A stretch of 64,000 bases of DNA from Epiperipatus broadwayi (lineage: Eukaryota > Onychophora > Udeonychophora > Euonychophora > Peripatidae). Within the stretch, counting starts at the first letter, position 1. The number at the start of each line of letters is the position of its first letter. The stretch lies in contig JAQFVV010006305.1 in the NCBI GenBank assembly GCA_028023455.1, forward strand, positions 1,789,001 to 1,853,000, read 5' to 3'. Below, piece by piece: positions 37,834 to 48,255 of this stretch. Below the pieces are notes generated by a model, which was given only the letters and a program-made list of their open reading frames with translations, was not told where the DNA came from and made no database searches. The translations under genes and the position numbers were made by a program.

Positions 37834-37902
37834 TAGCTCAGTTGGTTAGAGCGTTTGCCTTAAATTCGATATTCAAAAATCTAAAGATGCAAGTTTGACT
37901 TC
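37834..37902 (+). promoter_or_regulatory. tRNA-like A box and B box in PLE-2 right arm
   Basis: TAGCTCAGTTGGTTAGAGC (A box and D-arm, 37834-37852) is followed by AGTTTGACTTC (B-box-like, 37892-37902), with A-to-B spacing of about 46 bases. The left arm carries the same module on the minus strand. This looks like a tRNA-derived piece fused into the 3' region of family A elements. It could act as an internal polymerase III promoter. Confidence 0.45.
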
Positions 37903-37942
37903 TATGTGAATACTGTCACTGTGCATATCAGGCAAGCAACAC

Positions 37943-37976
37943 CTGAAGAAGAATGAAGAATAATACTACTCGAAAT
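37943..37976 (+). ncRNA. Hammerhead-ribozyme-like core (family A, PLE-2 right arm)
   Basis: CTGAAGA at 37943-37949 and CGAAAT at 37971-37976 keep both core strands. Stem II is weaker than in the left arm because GAGT has become GAAT. Confidence 0.4.
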
Positions 37977-38145
37977 GTTGTGCAATTAGTAATCTGTATT
38001 GTCTATCTGTGTATTATTATTAAACAAAGTTTAAAATTTTCTATACATTCAACATTCACTCATAGATGATGGAAATAATCCAATATATTATATCTAATAA
38101 TATACCATTCATCACAAATCTTCAGGCAAACACAACTACCTTATT

Positions 38146-38658
38146 TTTTTAATAAATGCTAAAAATTATTTTTTTTTTAAATTTTAATATCATTGCTAAA
38201 GTGATGACTAGATTATGGTGGGGGGAGGGGGATACTTAAATTACAGTATTGTATTTTTTTTATTTTTTGTAATTTTTGAAAAGGAAAATTATTTATTTAT
38301 TACAATAGCTGTATTTGAAAAAAATTGTGAATAAGGTATGGATATAATAAACAACTATTAATAAAAATTAATTTCCAACTGGATTACTTTTTTTTTTTTT
38401 AAGATTAGCAAATATATTCTCTTTACAAATTTTTATATCTCTCTATGGGTTAATAGAACTACAGTTGTTTTTTCATTATTTAAGATCTGCATGACATTTT
38501 ATCAATTGCTGAGAGCGTGATTGATATGACATTTTTTGGAAGATACTTTGGATGTTTAATAGTATATGATATTTTTTGAATATTTGAAACTTGATTATTT
38601 TAAATTATACTATGTTATATTTAAACATTAAAAGCCTAAATCTAAACTAATAAAAAAA
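38146..38658. other. AT-rich DNA, nothing recognised
   Basis: Poly(T) runs and a GGGGGGAGGGGG run near 38220-38231 are present. No gene was recognised. Confidence 0.5.
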
Positions 38659-38888
38659 TAATCAAAATTGCCCCAAATTCATATCTCAACCAGACTACAC
38701 TTTATACTTGAGAACTAGACATGTAACAGTGAAATTGGTTGTGTTTTAAACTTTATATTTTGTGGCTGCAAAAAAAATCTTAATACTTGAGAAGTCTGCT
38801 TGTAGCAGTGAAACCATTGGCGATGTTTTAGAGTTTATATTTTTTTGGCTAGTGTGATTGAGTTGTGAATTTGGGGTAATTTTGATTA
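38659..38888. mobile_element. 230-bp MITE-like element with ~30-bp inverted ends
   Basis: TAATCAAAATTGCCCCAAAT at 38659 onward pairs with ATTTGGGGTAATTTTGATTA ending at 38888, and pairing continues inward through CTCAA. Between the ends an ATACTTGAGAA..GTAACAGTGAAA..TTTTGTGGCT block is repeated twice (about 38713-38766 and 38788-38851). It is non-coding. The superfamily cannot be told because the flanks show no clear duplication beyond A/T-rich bases. Confidence 0.65.
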
Positions 38889-41800
38889 CATTATATTTAT
38901 AGATAAGGCTGTTTATTAGTAAATTTGTTTGCTAGTATATATATAACAAATGTAAATGGATGAAACATATTAAAAATAGATGTAAATTATATTTAGAGAA
39001 TTAACAATGACAATATATAGTATTTTGGCAGTCTCACATTGTAGTTTTTTGAACTACAATTCATCTATTATTACTTTATAGTTTATTTATATTTTCATGC
39101 ATATGACTATATTCTATATTTTTATCTATAAAGAAGTAATTCATTATTATCATTGATGATGCATTTAGCATAGTCAATGTTAATATTGAATATTAGTTAA
39201 TAATCACTATTAATAATAAATAACATTATTGGAAATAATTGTGACATAAATAAATTGTTAATATTTGATAATTGTATTAATTAATATTATTCATATTTTA
39301 GTTGTTGAAGTTTTTAAAACATTTATTTATATATAATGAGTTATTTATTTATATAACACTGTTTTAATCTGTGACAATCAAATAAAAAGTCATTTATAGT
39401 TTTGATAGTTACCTTCTATTATTATTGAATTAGATAAGAGTAATTGGACAATAAATTCTAAATGAGCAATATAAAATCAAAAACATGATAAAAATACATT
39501 TGATATAATATAGAACAAAATAAAAATTAATACTAACCAGTAATAATTATTTATATAATTTTAAGGAATTTAATGTATACTTGTGTATAAGTAAGTATTA
39601 TATGTTAATAATAATAAAAACGCTGTCATTTTGATTAAATTATCTATAACTAAATAGAATCTATATTAGAAATAAGAAATTAGGAGATGATGGAAATTTT
39701 TTTCTTAGGCTAGTTTTCTATGGTGTCAAGAGAGAAGGCATTGTAGTACAATTTTTCTTTAAGTGACAATATTGGAGACTTTAAGGTCAACTTCATCGTT
39801 TCAGGAGTGCTACTACATTACATATAAATATAAAAATTGATTTCTATATATATAATAAAATAAATATTTAGTGTTAGTCATCATTATAGCATTATGGAAA
39901 TAATTTTGAGGTATATAAATTGTATTGTATGATTTACTCTTACACAAAAAATTGACACATTGGGTAAGACAAAAATAAAGACAAACATCAATTGTGCATA
40001 TAAATTTATTTATAGTATTGCAGTTTTTAAAAAATAAATAAATAAGTGCATATTAATTTATAACAAACAAAAAAAAAGTTTCTTGATTAAATCTTAATTC
40101 ATGTCAAAATAATATTGAAATCTTAATGATAGTGGAAATGTTTTCTCTTAATTTTGCCCCCATTAAAAAAGCAGCACAGACCACTATTTCCCATAAATTG
40201 GGTGTTCTAATTGCAATAACTTTTTACTTAATTTTGTAATCTAAATAGGTTACTAGCCATGACTTACATTGTTCTGCCAAAGGTTATGTCTTTTTTGTTT
40301 GTTTGAGTTTTTGTCATGAGGATACATTTATTTTTCTGCCCTCATAAATATATAGTAAAAAGACATTTTTTTTATAAATATTTCTGTAGTTGTACCTCAA
40401 GAATTATATCTAATCCAAACAGAAATATTATTTTTATATTTTTTTTAATATGAAACTTGATTTGTAATTATAGCTTATTAAGAAAGTTGCATTTGAAGTG
40501 GAATTACAATACAGGATGAGAAATAGTCAAAATTCAATATTTAATATAAAAATAAACTATTCACAGAATGATTAGAAGTCTAATATCACTATCTGATTTT
40601 CAATTGTTATCCTTGATCTATAAAGTTTGCTTTTAATATTGGATAATTCAGAAAGGAGCACTTTAATAAAATAAAATAAAAAGATTAAAACTTTGTATTA
40701 TATTTATAATTTACACCTAAATGTTTTTAATATATTTTTATATTGAATATAAAAGTAAAATGAACTGTTTGATAGAAGGAATACTGCAAGTAAACCAAAC
40801 TAACATGTAGAACTGAATAGAAATAATATAATATTTAATTTCAAAAATATATTATATCAATGAGGGAACAAGCATAGTTGTTATAGTCATTATATTGTGT
40901 GGGGATCATGATCTAAAAAATGTCTCTTCATGAATTTCTAAGAATAACTGTATGTTTCACCAAAGTTATATTATGCAGGCAAAATTTGATATGTTATTGT
41001 CTATGCTTGATGGATGAGAAATGTAGAGATTCAGTTGGCTGAAAAAGATATGCATTTCTTGTGTGCATTTCACTCTAAAATATCTTTTAGCCAGACATTC
41101 TAAATATTGCTTTTAAATATATGACTCAAACTCATTCTAATGCTTAAACATTTTTTCAAGTTTTCATATCAAATAGATTTTTCTCAATTGTTTTGAAAAT
41201 TCTCATATATACATACCATTCTCGAAAAAGAACATTAAGTCACTTTCTTTGTACTATTATTATTCTTATTATTATCTTTTTTCAGTTATAGAAAAAGAAT
41301 GTGTCATCACTTTTTAATCTCCAAAAGCCAATTGGATGGTAGAACAGTATTGATTTTCAAAACATTTGAGCTATCAATGGTAATTATATTTATTAGTGAA
41401 GGCTTTCAAAAAATTAGGTTCGTGTATGGAACTCATCCAGAAATTTGGACTCAAGCAGTTTTATTTCCAATATTTTTTATTTAGTCTAAGTTATGTTTTA
41501 ACATATAGTTTACCCATCAAAATTACTAAAAAAGTATTTTACTTTTTTTTAAAAAAACTATTCTCTTCACATTAAAGTGGTTAGATTATCCAATATCTAT
41601 TCTGTAATTATTGGTGTGAGTCAAGGCTCTATCTTTTTTTTTTTTTTTTTTGGCTTTATCATTTATACAAATGTTCATCTTACTACTATTGTCAAAGCAA
41701 TTCATAATTTTGCTGTAATGCAGTCAAACTTTTCTTTTAAGCACTATCGTTTTATCTTCAATATGACATTACCAAAAAAAAAAAAAAAACATAACTTTAT

Positions 41801-44800
41801 CAAATCTAATTTTTGATTCAGTTGACTCCAACATCATTTAAAGTATTTGTATTGGTTATTTCTTTTACCAGAAATCTCTCTTAGCAATGATTATATCTCT
41901 TCTATTGTCATAGTGGTTTTCTATATTTTTATTTTTAAAGAAAGAAGTTATTAAAAATCTCAAATTCAATCTTCAATTCAATATTGTTCTAACATTCACG
42001 TTAAATGGTTAGACTAATTAAAAATTCATTATTATTATTATTATTTTTTGTGAGTGTTCACCTTTTTTTCATCATAATTCAGTTTTTGATCTTTCGACAT
42101 TTCTGTGCATGCTGGAAATTACACTGTTCTTCTGAACTTAATACTTCCTGCTTTTAAAGTCTAAGCATCCTATCTGAATTTTTCTCACCATTTTCATGAT
42201 GTTCATCTGTATACTTATTATACTTCTAATTTTTACACAACTTTCTTGTTTGTGCTTTCCTTTTTTATTTAGTATCAATCACTAATTTTTTAGTTATATA
42301 TTCAACCTTTTGAGTTGGTCTCAATAAAAATATTAAAAAAACAATAGGAAAATTGATAATATTTGGCCATGCTTTATTTAAGTTAAAAAATTTTAACTGG
42401 GTTACCACTCAAAAAAAAAGAGTAAAAAATATGGTTTATATATTTTTTTAATGCTATTGTATCACTGGAAGATCCATAATATATATATAAGGCAACCACC
42501 TGTAATTTCTGTTTTCTTAAAAGATTAGGTTGTAGAAAAACAATGCAATACTTATAGATAATATTGTAACCAGAGATGGTCTCAACAATTATTGGCATTC
42601 AGTTTTGTCACTGCAAGTCAGCATTGCTCCAGTTTTGTCACTTTGCAACTCTATTACTATACTCCAAAATTGGAGTCATGTAAAAATAAGCTTACTATCT
42701 AATTTATGATAGAGATATCCAGTGTGATTGACAGCTTGGGAAATTACTGGAATATGCTCATATGCCCAACTATCTACTTAACTTCACTAATTAAGTATCC
42801 AAAAACCAATCAGCTGTACATAAGGCTATACAGCCAACTGCCAATTACGGTGTTAATAAGGCCTAGAAATATTAAGTTTTTGAATACACGATAACAATGC
42901 ATTTTTGTTACTCTATTGTTTCATATAACATAAAAAATAGTCTTCTAGATTACTTCTTCAAATACTGAATATTCTTACACATCTTTCTCCCAATGATGAT
43001 TACTGTATATATATCTGCTTCAAATTTATTTATCAAACAAAAAGCATTATATAAACAAACAAAAAAAATACATATTTGAAATATTTTATATTTACTTACT
43101 TTGTTACTAGTTTTTATCATTACTTTAAATTAAAAAATCAGATTTCAATGAATGTTGACAAAATACAATGAAAATTATTTTGTCATCACTTATTATAAAG
43201 GATATTATTTTTTTATCTTTTATATATTTGATTGCTGTAATATTATTTTTTTATTTGTGTGGGTAACTTGTATTTGTATAAAAAATATATTCCTTTGGAA
43301 TATCTAAGAAATGCAGCTTTTGTTGAAATTTTTCAAGTAATTTCATTTTTGAATTTTGTTCTTTTCTCAGATCTAAAAAATATGGATTTTGATTAATGTC
43401 TTGTGGAAGATAAATAGAGAATCTAAACCATAATGAGACAATAAATACACATAAAATATGTAGGGGATTTAAATAATTTGTAGAAAAAATACAGATACAT
43501 TTTCTCTTATTGAAAAAAAAAAAGAAAAAATATGGCATTGGTAAAATGCATAGGTATCGTGATAGTATAAAATTATAGAAATGTTTTAATGTAATATTTT
43601 GGTTTTAGATTTGTTTTTAAAAAAGTATCACTTTTTGTTTTTACTCAGGGGAAAAACTTTAAAGTAATTATTTTTACTAAGAGATATTGGTGAATCATTT
43701 TTATGAAAATATCTGCCAGATATATTTTAACAAACATTTATGAAGACATATGTGATCAAATGAGAAGAAAAAAATATCCAGAAATATTACACTTTTATTG
43801 GTGGAGGGGCAATTTAAAATAATTTTGAAGTTATTATTTTTTTTATACAAATGTATTTGTATTATAAATAATATTTTGAAATGTCTGATCAAAGTCCTGA
43901 CAAACAATTCATATTTAAAGATAGCTTTTCCTCCAGTAAAATGAATCTCCTGAGTTTATTAATATGCAAAATTACCTGTCTTATATATCCAATTCTTGAT
44001 TTAATATTTATTTTGCATATGGATTTTTTAAAATTAGTTTAACTATTAACAAAATATCATAAAGAAATACATAGAGGTTTCAATCAGGGAATAGATTCAT
44101 TGGTTTTATTAAATCCTTAAATTTTATCATTGTAGCTACATATTTAACAATCATTAAGTAAATGGTTCATAGTTTGTGCTTGTCCACACATAAATAGATT
44201 AATAAAATTCCATTTCTAAAGCAGATGATTACAATAATCATTGCTACTCCAGTAATGTTTAGAAGATTAAATCTAGCTGGATTTACTATATGATCTGGAA
44301 AAAAATTTCTTTGGAATATTATAAGAATTCCATTTTATAATTCTTTAACTGTAGATTCAAGAACGACCATTGGTGGGGGTGTGTGTGTGCCTGGGCTATA
44401 ACAAAATTAGAAAATATATTTTCAAACGGTTTTAAATAGCATAAAACCACTGATATATATTAGCAAAATAGCTTTATTTAAAATTTTTGCTGAGTTTCAA
44501 TAATTTCCCCTTACATACAAATACATAACACACAGTGCGAGCTGTGTGATATCTCATATAGGATGCAATAAACAATAATAAAACTTAATACTTCTATATG
44601 TTTGCAATTGCTATTCCAAAAATTCCTCTATGAAAGTGCAAATTTATTCTGCGTATTAGCAGCAATCATGACATGTTGCCGGTACAAAAAAAAAAAAAAA
44701 ATAGAATTAGACTCTACAGCATACTTGATTTTGGCATGCCCACAATTATTAATAAACTATAAAAAAACAAGGTGTTGTATATAATGGGACACGCCTATGA

Positions 44801-45084
44801 CTGCAAGAGCAGAGAAGCACAGCTGCTTAGAATCGTGTAAAAAAAATCACTTTATGTTAATTTAATATTTATAGGAATTAGTAATTATTGATATTTTAGA
44901 TATCACTATGTTATTTCATTTGTTTAAATAACCAAACTAAAAACCTATTTAAATCTTACTGCATACCATTACAATCTGTATCAATCCCCAAAACTCCCAA
45001 CAGGTATTATTAGGATTGTATAATATTAAATAGTTTTACTTTTTTGTTAATTCAGTAGGATAAGCATTTTTAATATTATTAGAG
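38889..45084. other. 6.2 kb of AT-rich DNA, nothing recognised
   Basis: Scattered ORFs of 60-95 codons occur, but all are low-complexity (Phe, Ile, Lys, Asn) with no motif, no partner and no repeat structure. I saw no host exon or transposon terminus. Confidence 0.5.
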
Positions 45085-45335
45085 TCAATAATGTCCATAC
45101 GAGGAAGGCATCTTTCTGGGTGTCAAAAAGAAAATTAGTAGAAAAAAGAAAAAGAAAAGCATAAAGTCAAAAAGTCACGAGTAGAATTGCTTTCAGGGCT
45201 ACAACATAAATCTGACAATAAAATTGCTTCAACATAGACAGTTCTGATTTAAGTTTCAGCTAGAGCAGAAAAACTACACAAGTTTGCGACCAAAATGTAG
45301 AATCTGTGGTGGATTGCCTGAAAAAGAATAAAAGT
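45085..45335 (+). pseudogene. Possible N-terminal relic of a TTF-type hAT transposase
   Basis: A frame beginning MSIRGRHLSGCQK (45092) and, after a one-base shift, RKLVEKRKRKA resembles the SGAQKRK start of TTF/ZMYM1-type hAT proteins. Downstream fragments read SRVELLSGLQHKSDNKIAST and YTSLRPKCRICGGLPEKE. The Cys pair could be part of a zinc finger. The rest of the transposase is missing. This is a weak call from short motifs only. Confidence 0.3.
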
Positions 45336-45647
45336 ATTGGAAACAGCAAGTAATAAAGTACAAAGAGAAAATCAAATGAAAATGAATGTAAGTAATAATA
45401 ATAACGACAATAATGTTAGTGATCAAGTGAATATAAGTGATCTAAGTTTGTAAACAAATTTTATAAGCGATACATTTAGATTATTGTGTGTTAAAACTGA
45501 ATATAAAATCAAAAAAATCAAGCTTTTCTTCCTTAAGAATGCTGATAGTAAAACATTTTCTATATTTTATTATGTTTAAAAAATGTCAAATGGTGAAACC
45601 TATTATTTCCCAAAAGAAAAAAAAAATCATTTCACACAGTTTATAGA

Positions 45648-45932
45648 TGGTGTGATGTGATGCACTATGACTTCTCCTTTCTCGATGTCAGAATCTCAGT
45701 CACTATGCCCTGAAAAACCTGTTACCCACCCTCTTAGCTACCTTAACTTCCCTGTCCATTCCCCACCCTGTTTTTCACATATTCTTCTCTATCCTGCTCC
45801 ATCCCATTTCCACAACATTATCTTTGTCAACTCTATAACCTTTATATCTAAATCTCCCTTATCTTTTACCAAACCCAGCCTAAAAAGCAAGAACCCACTT
45901 ATTTATTCTCCACAACTTCATTACTTGTACTA
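45648..45932 (+). repeat. Dispersed repeat, copy 2
   Basis: This matches the reverse complement of 16135-16410 over almost its full length. It contains an open 97-codon frame (45667-45960) rich in Pro and Ser, which I regard as chance because the other copy is not open in it. Its 3' edge runs into TACTACTGTATGGAGAGTTT, the family D repeat tail. Confidence 0.7.
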
Positions 45933-46460
45933 CTGTATGGAGAGTTTTTTCCTGTTTTAACAGCTTGAGGATGCATAAGAAATGGTGATCGTGGGATGTT
46001 TAGTAGTTTAATAACAATACTGCCTAAAAGGATAGTGGTGGCTATGGTTATTAAAGAACCAAAGTCACCAAAATGTATGGGTACTGAATTGAGTTCAGAC
46101 CTATATGACTATTAAACTAGTGAGCTTGAATTGAAAATATTATTGTGTTTTCAATTTCAGACTCATAGTTTTGTAGTTAAGTAGAGATAAAAGGTGGCTG
46201 CTTGAGGTTTGTATTAGATTCTAAGATCTAAGCGCAGTGCTCTCAGATCCTAGGCTCCTCCCTGATGAAAGCCAAAAGCTAGAAACGAGTTTGGAGATAT
46301 TGGATGAGTAAGTACTAGATATGGATTTTATGCACAAGCCTTTTTGTATCAATTGATTACTCTGGTTGCACTGAGTGGCACTACTGTATGGAGAGTTTTG
46401 CCATTTTAATATTGAAATATCATAGTCAAAATAATTAGTCAAAATCTGAGGCAACAGAAT
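45933..46460 (+). repeat. Family D repeat with hammerhead-like core
   Basis: The block 46205-46455 contains GCTCTCAGATCCTAGGCTCC, CTGATGAAAGC..GCTAGAAAC, GATATTGGATGAG and ACTACTGTATGGAGAGTTTT. The last motif also occurs at 45925-45945, and all of them recur in diverged form at 58795-59070. Together with the upstream dispersed repeat this may be one roughly 0.8-kb non-autonomous element. No coding frame is convincing. Confidence 0.55.
46262..46286 (+). ncRNA. Hammerhead-ribozyme-like core (family D)
   Basis: CTGATGA (46262-46268) and GAAAC (46282-46286) are exact hammerhead core strands. Between them AGC/GCT can pair around CAAAA, but the pair that should touch the core is A-A. Both strands of the core recur at 58816-58840. 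Confidence 0.45.
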
Positions 46461-47366
46461 TTAACATTGACACAAATTAAAACCATCCAGGATAAAATAT
46501 TACAATATTCTTTAAAACAATATGAGGTTTATAAAATCATTTCCTTAGGAGCAATACGTACTTAAACAATTAAAAATTTATATGAAGCACAATGTAAACT
46601 TTATAAGTAACAATGGAGCACAGTATTATTTCAAGCAAATATGAAAATTTATACAATAATATGTAGATTATAAAAAACATGGTATTTATCTTTCATATTT
46701 CAATAACAAATATAAAAAAAATATTCCTATGAGATTTATATAGCACGAATATTTATGAAAAGTAATATAAATTTTGTAGAGAACTTAAATATTATTTACA
46801 TTTAAAGCAAAATGAATTTTTAAAAGCATTAAGAGATCATAAAAAGCACATTTGTTTTATTTGTCATAGTAAGTAAACATATTTAAATGAAATATATATT
46901 TCAGCAAGAATAATTATTTTTATTTTCATAGTAACTGATATATTTCAATGCATGTATTTTATCTATTCTAATGATAAAACATACAAGCAGAAAGTCAATC
47001 ATTCCACAACTTACTTAAAAATGAGACACAATTCCTGGAAATGCAATATTTCCATTTTTCAATTTTAGACATTAAAATAAACATTTATTCTAAAATGAGC
47101 ACAATGCTATTCTTCACAAATATTATTTTTAGTTATGATGACATAATAATAAGAAAATAATTTATTTCCACAATAAGGTAATGGCATTTTAAGTGCTCTG
47201 ACTTATTTTACAGCTGCTTCTATTCTTTTACAATATTCTTCAAGTTAGCAAAGTTCAAATCTTATTATAAATAAAGTTTAGTGTAACGAGAATACTGGTA
47301 AATAATTAGAAAAAGCAAATATACAGTTTTGAATTAACTGTAGAATATAAACTTAGCAAAGTATTC
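46461..47366. other. AT-rich DNA, nothing recognised
   Basis: No gene or repeat was supported up to the Gypsy 5' LTR. Confidence 0.5.
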
Positions 47367-47960
47367 TGCTATATACGTGTATAATAATGTTTTGTTAAAA
47401 GAAAATTATACGTATATAATAATTAATGTTTTATTAAAATAAGTTTTATTAAAAGAAATAGACAGGAATTTTGTAATTAAATTTGGTACGCTATTAAAGA
47501 TAAGCGCTTCAGATCAGAAACTAATTAAGCAGCTAGATTAAAAGTGCTGATTACTAAAAGTAGACAATAGCTGAAAATTAATTGGTTTCTGAAACATTCC
47601 TTAACAAGAAAAAAGAAGGAACAAAAAATAACTAAGCAGCACTTGTAGCGGAGAACTCATTGAATGCACACGAAGGTCAAGAGTTTTAACTTAGCAACGG
47701 AACAAACCCAGTGAATTCCACCACTGAAGGTTAAAAAGTGGACCTAGGAACTTTGCAGGCCTCACCGGTCTATATTATGTTTTTTTGTATGCCTTCATGG
47801 CCAGCGTTCGTAAGTTAAACTTAATTGTCTTATAACTATATATATGTACTATTATTTATCCGACTGTTAATTCTATTAAACTATTTGTATAATCATTTGG
47901 TTTCTGCTGTCTATTTACCTGATGGTTAAGCCGAGTGAGTGGCTGTACACAGCAGAAAAT
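47367..47960 (+). repeat. 5' LTR of the Gypsy element
   Basis: The LTR starts TGCTATATACGTG and ends at or just before GCAGAAAAT, immediately ahead of the primer-binding site. It may end at CA in 47954 if strict TG...CA ends apply. It is the same length as 52147-52740. Confidence 0.9.
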
Positions 47961-47980
47961 TGGCGCAGTTAATCGACAGG
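47961..47980 (+). other. Primer-binding site candidate
   Basis: TGGCGCAGTTAATCGACAGG directly follows the LTR and begins with the TGG expected to pair with a tRNA CCA end. The tRNA was not identified. The rest of the leader (47981-48255) is non-coding and includes GTAAGCGT repeats and a T/A homopolymer near 48220-48243. Confidence 0.7.
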
Positions 47981-48255
47981 ATACGTTCCAGTAGAAAAAT
48001 CTGGTGCAATTTAGAAACAGTAGTGGATTCAAATTGAATTGTATAACGTAGAGAAAGCTACAAGGAAATTGAGAATCGAAGTCCGGGTGAATATAGAATT
48101 GGTAGTCGGAAAAATTGTTTTAGTAAGCGTATTAACAGTAATTTGTTTTAGTAAGCGTATTAATAGAAATTTGTCTCAGTAAGCGTGTTTAATAGTTATC
48201 TCGTAGCGAAATAGAAATTTTTTTTTCAAAAAAAAAAAAAAAAGCAAAATAGAAA

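Larger units (their letters stand above)
36728..38145. mobile_element. PLE-2: head-to-head Penelope pair with 16-bp target duplication
   Basis: The inserted DNA 36744-38129 is bracketed by a perfect 16-bp direct repeat ACACAACTACCTTATT (36728-36743 and 38130-38145). Inside, the left arm (about 36755-37155) and right arm (about 37694-38052) are inverted copies of one 3' region. Each carries a tRNA-like segment and a hammerhead-like core and ends ...TATACATTCAAC outward. The minus-strand copy keeps about 500 bp of GIY-YIG coding. The plus-strand copy is truncated to the 3' region. One target duplication around both copies means the pair arrived, or was resolved, as one unit. Confidence 0.85.

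Noticed and set aside
45667-45960. 97-codon Pro/Ser-rich plus-strand frame
   Set aside because: It lies inside a dispersed repeat whose other copy (16135-16410) does not keep the frame open.
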